Below, one piece after another: positions 1 to 10,326 of a stretch of DNA of 18,952 bases. Origin of the DNA: an uncultured Mesorhizobium sp. Its GTDB lineage: Bacteria; Pseudomonadota; Alphaproteobacteria; Rhizobiales; Rhizobiaceae. The translations under genes and the position numbers were made by a program. The stretch spans positions 1 through 18,952 of the forward strand of contig CALFXR010000062.1 in the NCBI GenBank assembly GCA_937958475.1, read 5' to 3'. Below the pieces are notes generated by a model. The model was not told the origin of the DNA, searched no databases, and saw nothing but the letters and a program-made list of their open reading frames with translations. Within the stretch, counting starts at the first letter, position 1, and every line of letters starts with the position of its first letter.

Positions 1-1967
1 CCCACAAGGGCCACGGCGAGATCGCGGTCAGGGGCCACAACGTCAAGCTCGGCCGGGGCGGCATCCGCGAGATCGAGTTCTTCGTCCAGACCCAGCAGCT
101 GATCGCCGGCGGCCGCTTTCCCGAGCTGCGCGGGCGGCGCACGGTGGCGATGCTCGCCGAACTGGCGGCGCGCGGCTGGATCACCGACGCCGCACGCGAC
201 GGGCTGACCCGCCAGTACTGGTTCCTGCGCCAGGTCGAGCACGCCATCCAGATGGTCGCCGACGAGCAGACCCATATGCTGCCGGAGGACGAGGAAGGGC
301 TCGACCGCATCGCCCGCATGCTCGGCCATGCCGACGCGGAAGAGTTCTCGACTGCTTTCCGCGCCTCGCTGCAGATGGTCGAGAAGCACTATGCCGCACT
401 GTTCGAGACCGCGCCGCAGCTCTCGGCCGGCGTCGGCAACCTCGTCTTCACCGGCGACGTCGACGATCCCGATACGCTGCAGACGCTATCCAATTTCGGC
501 TTCGATCGGCCGAGCGACATCTGCCGCGTCATCCGCACCTGGCACTTCGGCCGCTACCGCGCCACGCAGTCGGCGGAGGCGCGCGAGCGCCTGACGGAGC
601 TGACGCCGGCGCTGCTCGCGGCGTTCGGCGAGACGCGCCGCGCCGACGAGGCGATCCTGCGCTTCGACGAATTCCTGAAGGGCCTGCCAGCCGGCATCCA
701 GCTGTTCTCGCTGCTCCAGTCCAACCCCGGCCTGCTCAAGCTGATCGCCACGATCATGGGCGCGGCCCCGCGGCTGGCCGCCATCATCACGCGGCGGCCG
801 CATGTCTTCGACGGGCTGCTCGACCCGCTGCTGATGTCGGAACTGCCCGACCGCGCCTACCTCGCCGGCCGGCTTGCCGCCTTCATCGGCGAGACGGTCG
901 CCTACGAGGAAGTTCTCGACCGCCTGCGCATCTTCGCCGCCGAGCAGAAGTTCCTCATCGGCGTGCGCCTGCTTTCCGGCGCGATCGACGCGGTGCGTGC
1001 CGGCAAGGCCTTTTCCGATCTCGCCGACCTGACGATCGGGGCCGCGCTCGACGCCGTCGTCGCCGAGTTCGCCGTCCGCCACGGCAAGGTCAGGGGCGGC
1101 CGCGTCGTCATCCTCGGCATGGGCAAGCTCGGCAGCCGCGAACTGACCGCCGGCTCCGACGTCGACCTGATCCTGCTCTACGACCACGATCCGAACGCCG
1201 AGGAATCCGACGGGCCGAAGGGGCTGGCGCCCTCGCACTACTTCACGCGGCTGACCCAGCGCCTGATCGCCGCCGTCTCGGCGCCGACCGCGGAGGGCGT
1301 GCTCTACGAACTCGACCTCAGGCTCAGGCCGTCCGGCAACAAGGGACCGGTGGCGACCCACATCGACGCCTTCCGCAAGTACCAGCGCGAGGAAGCGTGG
1401 ACCTGGGAGCACATGGCGCTGACGCGGGCGCGTGCGGTGGCCGGCGATCCCGGCCTCGCCGAGAAGATCGAGGGCGAGGTCCGCGCCATCATGGCCTTGC
1501 CGCGCGACTTCGCCGGCGTGGCGAAGGATGCCGCCGAGATGCGCGACACGATCGAGGCGGAGAAGCCGCCGCGCGACCCGTGGGACCTCAAGCTGGTGCC
1601 CGGCGGGCTGATCGACCTCGAATTCGTCGCGCAGTGCGCCGCGCTCACCGGAAGCGTCGACGCGCCGGGACGGCCGACGTCGACGCGCGACATCCTCGCC
1701 CATCTCGCCGCCGACTTCGCCGACGCGCAGGTGCGCGACGACCTGGTCGAGGCGCACGGGCTCTATTCGATGCTGACCCAGATCATCCGGCTGTGCCTGA
1801 CCGGCGCCTTCGACCGCGCCGACGTGCCGCCGGGGTTGCGCGACCTCCTGCTGCGGTCGACCGACCTGCCTGATTTCGCCGTATTGGAAGCCCATATCCA
1901 GGAGACGTCGCGGAAGGTTCGAGAAGATTTCGACCGTCTGCTCCGTGCGAAGCGCAAACGTGGGTGA
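1..1967 (+). CDS. glnE: Bifunctional glutamine synthetase adenylyltransferase / deadenylylase, 5'-truncated
   Basis: This cytoplasmic enzyme attaches AMP to, or removes it from, glutamine synthetase in response to PII and glutamine, so it sets ammonium assimilation. The reading frame is open from base 3, giving 654 visible residues. The family is usually about 950-990 residues, so roughly the first 330 (most of the N-terminal deadenylylase nucleotidyltransferase domain) lie outside the window. The end of that first domain is visible as KLGRGGIREIEFFVQ, encoded near position 50. The second, adenylylating domain shows GMGKLGSRELTAGSDVDL, with its metal-binding Asp pair at residues 386 and 388 of the visible part. 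It then shows RLRPSGNKGP, EEAWTWEHMALTRAR and KLVPGGLIDLEF. The stop is TGA at 1965-1967. The truncation is only the window edge; there is no sign of a broken gene. The family assignment is secure. Confidence 0.96.
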   Translation, partial: HKGHGEIAVRGHNVKLGRGGIREIEFFVQTQQLIAGGRFPELRGRRTVAMLAELAARGWITDAARDGLTRQYWFLRQVEHAIQMVADEQTHMLPEDEEGLDRIARMLGHADAEEFSTAFRASLQMVEKHYAALFETAPQLSAGVGNLVFTGDVDDPDTLQTLSNFGFDRPSDICRVIRTWHFGRYRATQSAEARERLTELTPALLAAFGETRRADEAILRFDEFLKGLPAGIQLFSLLQSNPGLLKLIATIMGAAPRLAAIITRRPHVFDGLLDPLLMSELPDRAYLAGRLAAFIGETVAYEEVLDRLRIFAAEQKFLIGVRLLSGAIDAVRAGKAFSDLADLTIGAALDAVVAEFAVRHGKVRGGRVVILGMGKLGSRELTAGSDVDLILLYDHDPNAEESDGPKGLAPSHYFTRLTQRLIAAVSAPTAEGVLYELDLRLRPSGNKGPVATHIDAFRKYQREEAWTWEHMALTRARAVAGDPGLAEKIEGEVRAIMALPRDFAGVAKDAAEMRDTIEAEKPPRDPWDLKLVPGGLIDLEFVAQCAALTGSVDAPGRPTSTRDILAHLAADFADAQVRDDLVEAHGLYSMLTQIIRLCLTGAFDRADVPPGLRDLLLRSTDLPDFAVLEAHIQETSRKVREDFDRLLRAKRKRG

Positions 1968-2028
1968 TGGGAAGCCCGCGCCAGCACTTCGACCCGCATC
2001 GGGGGTGACGATGCAAAAGGAGACTGCC

Positions 2029-2490
2029 ATGAGAAAGACCACGACAATCGCCGCCGCCTTCCTGGCACTCGCCGGTTTCGCTTCCGCCGCCCAGTCGGCC
2101 GATGACGGCCGGCGCGGCGACAGGAGCGGGCCGCGTTCCGTCGCCCACTTCGAGGCCGCCGACGCCGATTCCAACGGCGAAGTCACCTTCGAGGAGTTCG
2201 CCGAGGCCATCAACGGCCGTCTCGGCAACGCGGACGCCGATGGCGACGGCAAGATGACGGTCGGGGAGATCGCCGCCGCGATCGAGCGCATGCGCGCCGA
2301 GCGCATGGCGAAACGCATGGTCGAGCGCTTCGACACCGACGGCGACGGCGCCCTGACCGTGGCGGAGATCGAGTCGCGGCAGAAGAAGATGTTCGCGCTG
2401 CTCGACCGCAACGACGACGGCAAGATCGTCAAGGACGAGATGCCGCGCCGCGGCGACGGCGGCATGGGCCGGCACAAGAACTGGCGCTGA
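2029..2490 (+). CDS. Exported four-EF-hand calcium-binding protein
   Basis: A 153-residue protein that starts at ATG 2029 with an AAGGAG ribosome site about 8 bases upstream. Two in-frame upstream ATGs (1945 and 2011) are less likely: the first overlaps glnE, and only the chosen start puts a signal peptide at the N terminus. That peptide is MRKTTTIAAAFLALAGFASA, with likely cleavage near residue 20-24. Four canonical 12-residue EF loops follow, starting at D45 (DADSNGEVTFEE), D69 (DADGDGKMTVGE), D102 (DTDGDGALTVAE) and D126 (DRNDDGKIVKDE). Each has acidic or Asn residues at loop positions 1, 3 and 5 and Glu at 12. The tail is basic. It probably binds calcium in the periplasm; its partner and role are unknown. 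It lies 61 bp after glnE in the same direction, so it may be co-transcribed. Gene reality is strong; the physiological role is not claimed. Confidence 0.9.
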   Translation: MRKTTTIAAAFLALAGFASAAQSADDGRRGDRSGPRSVAHFEAADADSNGEVTFEEFAEAINGRLGNADADGDGKMTVGEIAAAIERMRAERMAKRMVERFDTDGDGALTVAEIESRQKKMFALLDRNDDGKIVKDEMPRRGDGGMGRHKNWR

Positions 2491-2544
2491 GGCGCGGGTT
2501 CAAGTCCGGCGCCGGCCGGGGAGGGTTTTCGTCTGTTCGCGACG

Positions 2545-2712
2545 GCTCCTCATCCCCCCTGCCGGGACCTTCTCCCCGTGACGGACGGGGAGAAGGGCGT
2601 CGTCCCCTCCGCTTTCGCCAATCGGCGTCGTGGCGGAATCGGGCGCGGCGCCGAGGCCGGCGTTCCTCTCCGCGCATTGCGGGGAGAGGATGGCGGCCGC
2701 CAGGTGAGGGGC
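2545..2712. repeat. Palindromic intergenic repeat element (RIME/REP-like) with two hairpins
   Basis: The 244-bp gap between two convergent genes holds two hairpin arms in inverted orientation. The left arm contains a perfect 12-bp stem, CCTTCTCCCCGT at 2568-2579 pairing with ACGGGGAGAAGG at 2585-2596 over a GACGG loop. The right arm contains CCTCTCC at 2665-2671 pairing with GGAGAGG at 2683-2689. The reverse complement of 2665-2712 resembles 2545-2577 (both begin GCYCCTCAYC and end in CTCCCC), so the whole is a large imperfect inverted repeat about 168 bp long. The layout resembles the two-palindrome mosaic elements known from rhizobial intergenic regions; the family name is from memory. It may also end transcription of both neighbours, although no T-tract is obvious. 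Confidence 0.7.
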
Positions 2713-2734
2713 GGTCAGCGGGAGCGGCTGCGGC

Positions 2735-5059
<2,325 letters not shown>

Positions 5060-5131
5060 CCTGTGGCTCCTGAATTCCCGATTTCCGCCGCTGGTGATTC
5101 GGCAACGCCGCACATCCGAATCGTCCACAAG

Positions 5132-5147
5132 GAATCACCGGTGATTC
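5132..5147. promoter_or_regulatory. Perfect 16-bp palindrome, candidate operator
   Basis: GAATCACCGGTGATTC is a perfect inverted repeat 73 bp upstream of the kinase start. Its right half, extended as GGTGATTCGGC at 5140-5150, recurs as a direct copy at 5093-5103. Both ends of the palindrome are GANTC sites. It is too symmetrical and too isolated to be part of the nearby terminator. The binding protein is unknown. Confidence 0.5.
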
Positions 5148-5179
5148 GGCTTGTCCAGAGACTTTTCAGGCATTTGGCG

Positions 5180-5206
5180 AAAATGTCGGCGCCGTTGCGG
5201 CACCGA
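5180..5206 (-). terminator. Probable intrinsic terminator after pepN
   Basis: Read on the minus strand immediately after the pepN stop codon, TCGGTGCCG and CGGCGCCGA form a 9-bp stem (one G-T wobble) over a CAA loop. The stem is followed by CATTTTCGCC. The short T-run makes it a plausible Rho-independent terminator that would separate pepN from the kinase gene downstream. Confidence 0.6.
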
Positions 5207-5207
5207 C

Positions 5208-7850
5208 TCAGCTGAGCGTCCGCTCGACGATGTCGCGCAGGTCCGCCGACAGTTCCTTCGTCCGCGAAATGGACAGAAGCGCCTCGCGCGCCTTCTGCTG
5301 GCGGCCGGGTTCGAGCGAGCGCCAGGAGCGCAACGCCGTGGCCAGGCGCGCGGCGATCTGCGGATTGGTGCGTTCGACCTTGAGCACCACCTCGACGAAG
5401 AACGCGTAGCCCGCCCCGTCCGGGCGATGGAAGCCGGTCTGGTTGGCGCTGGAGAAGGTGCCGACGAGGGCCCGGACGCGGTTGGGGTTGGTCATCGAGA
5501 AGGCGGGATGACGGGTCAGCGCCGCGACAGCGTCGGCGGCGGCGTGACCCGGCACGGTCGCCTGGATCTGGAACCACTTGTCGAGGACGAGATGGTCGGA
5601 CCGGTAGCGGCGCTCGAAATCGGCCAGCGCGCCGGCCGCGGCTTGCGAACCGGCGTGGCGGTGGGCGAGCACGGTGAGCGCCGCGGCGCGGTCGGTCATG
5701 TTGGAGGCGGCGCGGAACTGGCGCTCGGCGCGTTCGCTTTCGCCGCGCTCCACCGAGAGGTAGTCGAGCAGCACGTTGCGCAGCGCCCTGCGCCCCGCGC
5801 TCGCCGCGTCGGGGCTGAAGGCGTTGCCGTCGGCGAGACCGTTATAGAGACGTGCGAACAGGTCGGCATTCGCCGCGGCGATGGCGCGGGCGAGCTGCTC
5901 GCGGGCGGCGAAGATCGCGTCGGGATCGATGTTGTTGCCGATCTCGCGGGCGATGTCGGCTTCCGCCGGCAGCGTCAGCGACAGGGCGCGATAGGCGGGA
6001 TCGAGTGAATCGTCTTCTGCGAAATCCGCCGCAAGTACCGAGATTTCCTTGGCGAATTCCGCCTGGCGGCCGCCGCGCAGGTCGCGCGAGGCGGCGATCA
6101 GCGCCTCGGTCAGGATGGTGTTGAAGGCCTGCCAGCGCGAGAAGGTGTCGCTGTCGTGGCGGGCGAGGAAGAAGCGGTCCTCCGGGCGCTGGACGGCCGA
6201 CAGCGTGACGGGCGCGGAGAAGCCGCGGTTGAGCGACAGGGCCGGGCGCCCGGCGATGCCGGAGAAGCGCACCACGTGGCGGCGCCGCTTCAGGTGGATG
6301 ACGCCGTCCTCGACGGTCGCACCTTCGACGCCACTATAGGCCATGTCGTTTCCGTCGGGGCCGACCAGGCCGAAGGCGAGCGGAATGTGCATCAGGCGCT
6401 TGCGGCTTTCCGACGGCGTCTGCGGCACCGACTGCTCGATCTCGACCACCAGCTCGCCCGCGGCCGGATCGTGCGAGGCGCTGACGGAAAGGTTCGGCGT
6501 GCCGGCCTGGTGGTACCAAAGCGCGAATTGCGACAGGTCCTTGCCCGACACGTCCTCGAAGACCTTCAGAAAGTCCTCGACCGTCGCGGCGTCGCCGTCG
6601 TGACGCTCGAAGTAGAGGTCCATGCCCTTGCGGAAGAGGTCGGCGCCGAGGATGGTGCGGATCATGCGCACGACCTCCGAGCCCTTCTCGTAGACGGTCG
6701 CGGTGTAGAAGTTGTTGATCTCGCGGAAGCGCCGCGGCCTCACCGGATGGGCCAGCGGTCCCTGGTCCTCGGGGAACTGGTGGGCCTTCAGCGTGCGCAC
6801 CTCGGCGATGCGCTTGACGGGGCGCGAGCGCTGGTCGGCGGAGAACTCGTGGTCGCGGAAGACGGTCAGGCCTTCCTTGAGGCAGAGCTGGAACCAGTCG
6901 CGGCAAGTGATTCTGTTGCCTGTCCAATTGTGGAAGTACTCGTGCGCGATGATCGCCTCGATGTTGGCGAAGTCGGCATCCGTCGCCGTGTCGGCGTCGG
7001 CGAGCACGTATTTGTCGTTGAAGATGTTGAGGCCCTTGTTCTCCATCGCGCCCATGTTGAAGTCGGAGACGGCGACGATGTTGAACACCTCGAGATCGTA
7101 TTCGCGGCCGAACACCTCCTCGTCCCAGCGCATCGAACGCTTCAGCGCGTCCATCGCATAGGTCGCGCGCTCCTCCTTGCCGTGCTCGACATAGATGCCG
7201 AGCTCAACCTGGCGCCCCGACGCCGTGACGAAGCCGTCCTTCAGGCAACCGAGATCGCCCGCGACCAGGGCGAACAGGTACGACGGTTTCGCGAAGGGAT
7301 CGTGCCACACCTTGAAATGGCGCCCGCCGGGAAGCTCGCCGGCCTCGCGCGGATTGCCGTTCGAGAGCAGAAGCGGCGCCTCGGCGCGGTCGGCCTCGAT
7401 GCGCACCGTGTAGACCGAGAGCACGTCGGGACGGTCGAGGAAATAGGTGATGCGGCGAAAGCCCTCCGCCTCGCACTGCGTGCAGTAGACGCCGCCGGAA
7501 CGGTAGAGGCCCATCAGGGCGAGGTTGGCGGCGGGCGCGATCTCGGTCTCGACGGTGAGGCGGAAGCGTTCGGCCGGCGGCCGCTCGATCGTCAGCCGGT
7601 CGGGTGCGTGAGCATAGGCGTCGGCGTCGGCGGGCCTTCCGTCGATTTCGAGACGCTTCAGGGTCAGGCCCTCGCCCTGGAGGACGAGAGGCGTTCCCGG
7701 GGCGGTATCGGCGCGGCGCTCGACGACGAGGTCGGCGACCACCACGGTGCTGTCCGGCGAAAGGCGGAAGTCCAGCCGGGTCTCGGGAATCAGGTAGTCG
7801 CTCGGTCGGTAGTCTTCCAGGCGGAAGACCTGTCCGGTGTCGGTGCGCAT
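5208..7850 (-). CDS. pepN: Aminopeptidase N (M1 family zinc metallopeptidase)
   Basis: A soluble 880-residue broad-specificity aminopeptidase that removes N-terminal residues in peptide turnover. The start at 7850 is preferred over an ATG 36 bases upstream: AGGA sits 7 bases before it, and the protein then opens MRTDTGQVFRLEDYRPSDYL, as I recall for rhizobial homologues. The exopeptidase signature GAMEN is at residues 267-271. The zinc site HEYFH is at 303-307, and the third ligand E326 sits in LKEGLTVFRDHEFS, giving the expected HExxH-x18-E spacing. Length matches E. coli PepN (about 870). The C-terminal third is the helical DUF3458-type region. It is divergent from the CoxL-like gene across a 169-bp gap where I found no convincing promoter boxes. 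It lies upstream of the kinase on the same strand, with a terminator between. Confidence 0.96.
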   Translation of the reverse strand: MRTDTGQVFRLEDYRPSDYLIPETRLDFRLSPDSTVVVADLVVERRADTAPGTPLVLQGEGLTLKRLEIDGRPADADAYAHAPDRLTIERPPAERFRLTVETEIAPAANLALMGLYRSGGVYCTQCEAEGFRRITYFLDRPDVLSVYTVRIEADRAEAPLLLSNGNPREAGELPGGRHFKVWHDPFAKPSYLFALVAGDLGCLKDGFVTASGRQVELGIYVEHGKEERATYAMDALKRSMRWDEEVFGREYDLEVFNIVAVSDFNMGAMENKGLNIFNDKYVLADADTATDADFANIEAIIAHEYFHNWTGNRITCRDWFQLCLKEGLTVFRDHEFSADQRSRPVKRIAEVRTLKAHQFPEDQGPLAHPVRPRRFREINNFYTATVYEKGSEVVRMIRTILGADLFRKGMDLYFERHDGDAATVEDFLKVFEDVSGKDLSQFALWYHQAGTPNLSVSASHDPAAGELVVEIEQSVPQTPSESRKRLMHIPLAFGLVGPDGNDMAYSGVEGATVEDGVIHLKRRRHVVRFSGIAGRPALSLNRGFSAPVTLSAVQRPEDRFFLARHDSDTFSRWQAFNTILTEALIAASRDLRGGRQAEFAKEISVLAADFAEDDSLDPAYRALSLTLPAEADIAREIGNNIDPDAIFAAREQLARAIAAANADLFARLYNGLADGNAFSPDAASAGRRALRNVLLDYLSVERGESERAERQFRAASNMTDRAAALTVLAHRHAGSQAAAGALADFERRYRSDHLVLDKWFQIQATVPGHAAADAVAALTRHPAFSMTNPNRVRALVGTFSSANQTGFHRPDGAGYAFFVEVVLKVERTNPQIAARLATALRSWRSLEPGRQQKAREALLSISRTKELSADLRDIVERTLS

Positions 7851-8019
7851 GCCGAGATTCCTGTCTTTTACTTCCGGCGTCTGCATCGCAGTCGCCCGAC
7901 CGTGCCCGGTATTGGCACAACGAAAACGAAGGGCTGCTCTTTACACGAAACAGTCACTCGACAAAACTGCCGGAGCGGCTAAATCCCGCCGCACCCCCCG
8001 TTCCATCGAAGAGGCCGCC

Positions 8020-10326
8020 ATGACCGTCGCCACGCCAAAGTTCGGGATGGGCGCCTCGGTGCTCCGTCTCGAAGACGCCGCCTTTATCACAGGCCGCGGC
8101 CGCTACACCGACGACATCGCGCCGGAGCGCCTGCTGCACGGCTACATGCTGCGCTCGCCGGTGGCCAGCGCGGCCTTCCGCATCGCCTCCACCGAGGCCG
8201 CGCGCGCCGCGCCCGGGGTCCACCTCGTGCTGACCGGCGCCGATCTCGGCCACCTGAAGGACCTCGTCTCGGGCGTCATGCAGAAGCAGCCCGACGGCAG
8301 CCGCGCGCCGACTCGCGATATCCCGGTGCTCTGCCGCGACCGAGTCCGCTACGTCGGCGACGCCGTCGCCTTCGTGGTCGCCGACAGCCGCGCGCTCGCC
8401 CAGGACGCCGCCGAACTGATCGAGATCGACTACGAGGCCGACGACGCCACGGCGGAAACGGCGACGGCGCTCGACGCCGGCACGCCGCTGGTGTGGCCGG
8501 AACTCGGCTCCAACCGCGCCTTCACCTACCAGCTGGGCGATCCAGGGAAGGCCGAGGCGGCCTTCGCCGGCGCAAGGCACGTCACGCGCATCGAGTTCGT
8601 CAACAACCGGCTGGTCTGCAACTACATGGAGCCGCGCGCGGCGATCGCCGAGTGGAAGGAGGACGAGCAGCGCTTCGTCCTGACCACCGGCACCCAGGGC
8701 GTGCACTCGGTGCAGAAGAACGTCTGCGACGTGTTCGGCATGCCGGCCTCGCGGCTGCGCGTGGTGACGCCCGACGTCGGCGGCGGTTTCGGGCCGAAAT
8801 CCTTCGTCTACCGCGAGTATCCGCTGGTCATCGAGGCGGCGTCGCGTCTGAAGCGGCCGGTGAAGTGGACCGGCGACCGCACCGAGCATTTCCTCACCGA
8901 CGCCCAGGGGCGCGACAACGTGGTTTCCGCCGAGATGGCGATGGACGGCGAGGGTCGGTTCCTGGCGTTGCGCGTGCGGCTCACCGCCAACATGGGCGCC
9001 TACATCTCGCAGTTCGCTCCCTACATCCCCTATGTCGGCGCCACCATGTCGACCGGCGTCTACGACATCCGGGCGCTCGATGTCGCCATCACCGGCGTCT
9101 ACACCAACACCTGCCCGGTCGACGCCTATCGCGGCGCCGGGCGGCCGGAAGCGGCGTTCCTGCTGGAGAAGCTGGTCGACGCCTGCGCCCGCGACCTCGG
9201 CCTCGGCGTCGAGGAGATAAGGCGGCGCAACTTCATCCGTCCGGAGCAGTTCCCCTACCGCACGCAGACCGGCCGCCTCTACGACACCGGCGAGTTCGAC
9301 GGCCACATGACGCGGGCGCTGGAGAAGGCCGACTGGAAGGGCTTCGAGGCCCGTCTCGCCGCGTCGAAGGCGGAAGGCAGGATCCGCGGCATCGGGCTCG
9401 CCACCTACATCGAGGCCTGCGCCTTCGCCGGCTCCGAGCCGGCCTTCGTGCGGCTGGAAGGCGACGGCACGGTGACGCTGAGGATCGGCACCCAGTCGAA
9501 CGGCCAGGGCCACGCCACCGCCTATGCCCAGTTCGTCTCCGAGAAGCTCGACCTCGACGTCGCCCGCATCAAGGTCGAACAGGGCGACACCGACCAGCTG
9601 AAGTCCGGCGGCGGCACCGGCGGTTCGCGCTCGATCCCGCTCGGCGGCGTCTCGGCGGCGCGCGCCGGCGACGATCTCGCCGGCAAGATCCGCAGGCTCG
9701 CCGCCGACGAGCTAGAGGCGTCCTCGGCCGACATCGAACTGGTCGGCGGAACGGCGCGCATCGTCGGCACAGACCGCTCGCTGTCCTTCGCCGACATCGC
9801 CCGCGCGGCGAAGAAGCCGGAGGACCTCGAAGGCTTCGGCGAGTTCGTGCAGAACGAGGCGACCTATCCCAACGGCAGCCACATCTGCGAGGTCGAGATC
9901 GACCCCCAGACCGGCGCGACGCAGATCGTCGGCTACACGATCGTCGACGATTTCGGCGCGACCGTGAACCCGATCCTGCTCGCCGGCCAGGTGCATGGCG
10001 GCGTCGTCCAGGGCATCGGCCAGGCGCTGACGGAAAACACCGTCTACGGCGAGGACGGCCAACTCCTTTCGGCGAGCTTCATGGACTACGCCATGCCGCG
10101 CGCCGATAGGGTGCCCTCCTTCAGCTTCGAAACGCGCAACGTGCCGTCGACCACCAATGCGCTCGGCATCAAGGGCGCGGGCGAGGCGGGCACGATCGGC
10201 GCGACGCCGGCGGCGCTCAACGCCGTCACCGACGCGCTGTGGCGCGCCTACGGCATCCGCCACATCGAGATGCCGGCGACGCCGTCGCGCATCTGGCAGG
10301 CGATCGAGGACGCGGCACACTCTTGA
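8020..10326 (+). CDS. Molybdenum hydroxylase large subunit (CoxL form II-like, xanthine dehydrogenase family)
   Basis: A 768-residue subunit that would carry the molybdopterin-cytosine-dinucleotide site of an aldehyde, purine or N-heterocycle hydroxylase. The start at 8020 follows GAGG by 5 bases; the longer frame upstream lies in non-coding sequence. Visible family marks include GRGRYTDDI near the N terminus, GGGFGPK at 254-260, AYRGAGR at 369-375 (the form-II active-site loop, not the AYxCSFR loop of true CO dehydrogenase), GTQSNGQGHATAYAQF, and KGAGEAGT with the expected catalytic Glu at 722. All key residues appear intact. Enzymes of this class normally need a FAD-binding medium subunit and a 2Fe-2S small subunit; neither is adjacent (pepN upstream, a transporter downstream). 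The substrate is unknown, and a CO dehydrogenase function should not be assigned. Confidence 0.92.
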   Translation: MTVATPKFGMGASVLRLEDAAFITGRGRYTDDIAPERLLHGYMLRSPVASAAFRIASTEAARAAPGVHLVLTGADLGHLKDLVSGVMQKQPDGSRAPTRDIPVLCRDRVRYVGDAVAFVVADSRALAQDAAELIEIDYEADDATAETATALDAGTPLVWPELGSNRAFTYQLGDPGKAEAAFAGARHVTRIEFVNNRLVCNYMEPRAAIAEWKEDEQRFVLTTGTQGVHSVQKNVCDVFGMPASRLRVVTPDVGGGFGPKSFVYREYPLVIEAASRLKRPVKWTGDRTEHFLTDAQGRDNVVSAEMAMDGEGRFLALRVRLTANMGAYISQFAPYIPYVGATMSTGVYDIRALDVAITGVYTNTCPVDAYRGAGRPEAAFLLEKLVDACARDLGLGVEEIRRRNFIRPEQFPYRTQTGRLYDTGEFDGHMTRALEKADWKGFEARLAASKAEGRIRGIGLATYIEACAFAGSEPAFVRLEGDGTVTLRIGTQSNGQGHATAYAQFVSEKLDLDVARIKVEQGDTDQLKSGGGTGGSRSIPLGGVSAARAGDDLAGKIRRLAADELEASSADIELVGGTARIVGTDRSLSFADIARAAKKPEDLEGFGEFVQNEATYPNGSHICEVEIDPQTGATQIVGYTIVDDFGATVNPILLAGQVHGGVVQGIGQALTENTVYGEDGQLLSASFMDYAMPRADRVPSFSFETRNVPSTTNALGIKGAGEAGTIGATPAALNAVTDALWRAYGIRHIEMPATPSRIWQAIEDAAHS

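Noticed and set aside
486..2477. Long open frame (663 codons) on the minus strand opposite glnE and the EF-hand gene
   Set aside because: It mirrors the codon bias of the real genes, spans two of them and has an Arg/Ala/Gly-heavy product with no domain. It is a high-GC shadow.
6156..7982. Long plus-strand open frame (608 codons) opposite pepN
   Set aside because: Antisense to an intact metallopeptidase with its zinc motif; no recognisable domain or ribosome site.
7851..8019. Divergent promoters between pepN and the CoxL-like gene
   Set aside because: TTGGCA at 7912 has no acceptable -10 partner at normal spacing, and no dyad stands out; not supportable as a feature.
7954..9513. Long minus-strand open frame opposite the CoxL-like gene
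   Set aside because: Shadow of the molybdenum subunit; the product is low-complexity and starts inside a coding region.
8020..10326. Carbon monoxide dehydrogenase
   Set aside because: The active-site loop is AYRGAGR, not the AYxCSFR loop of true CO dehydrogenase, and no coxM or coxS is adjacent.
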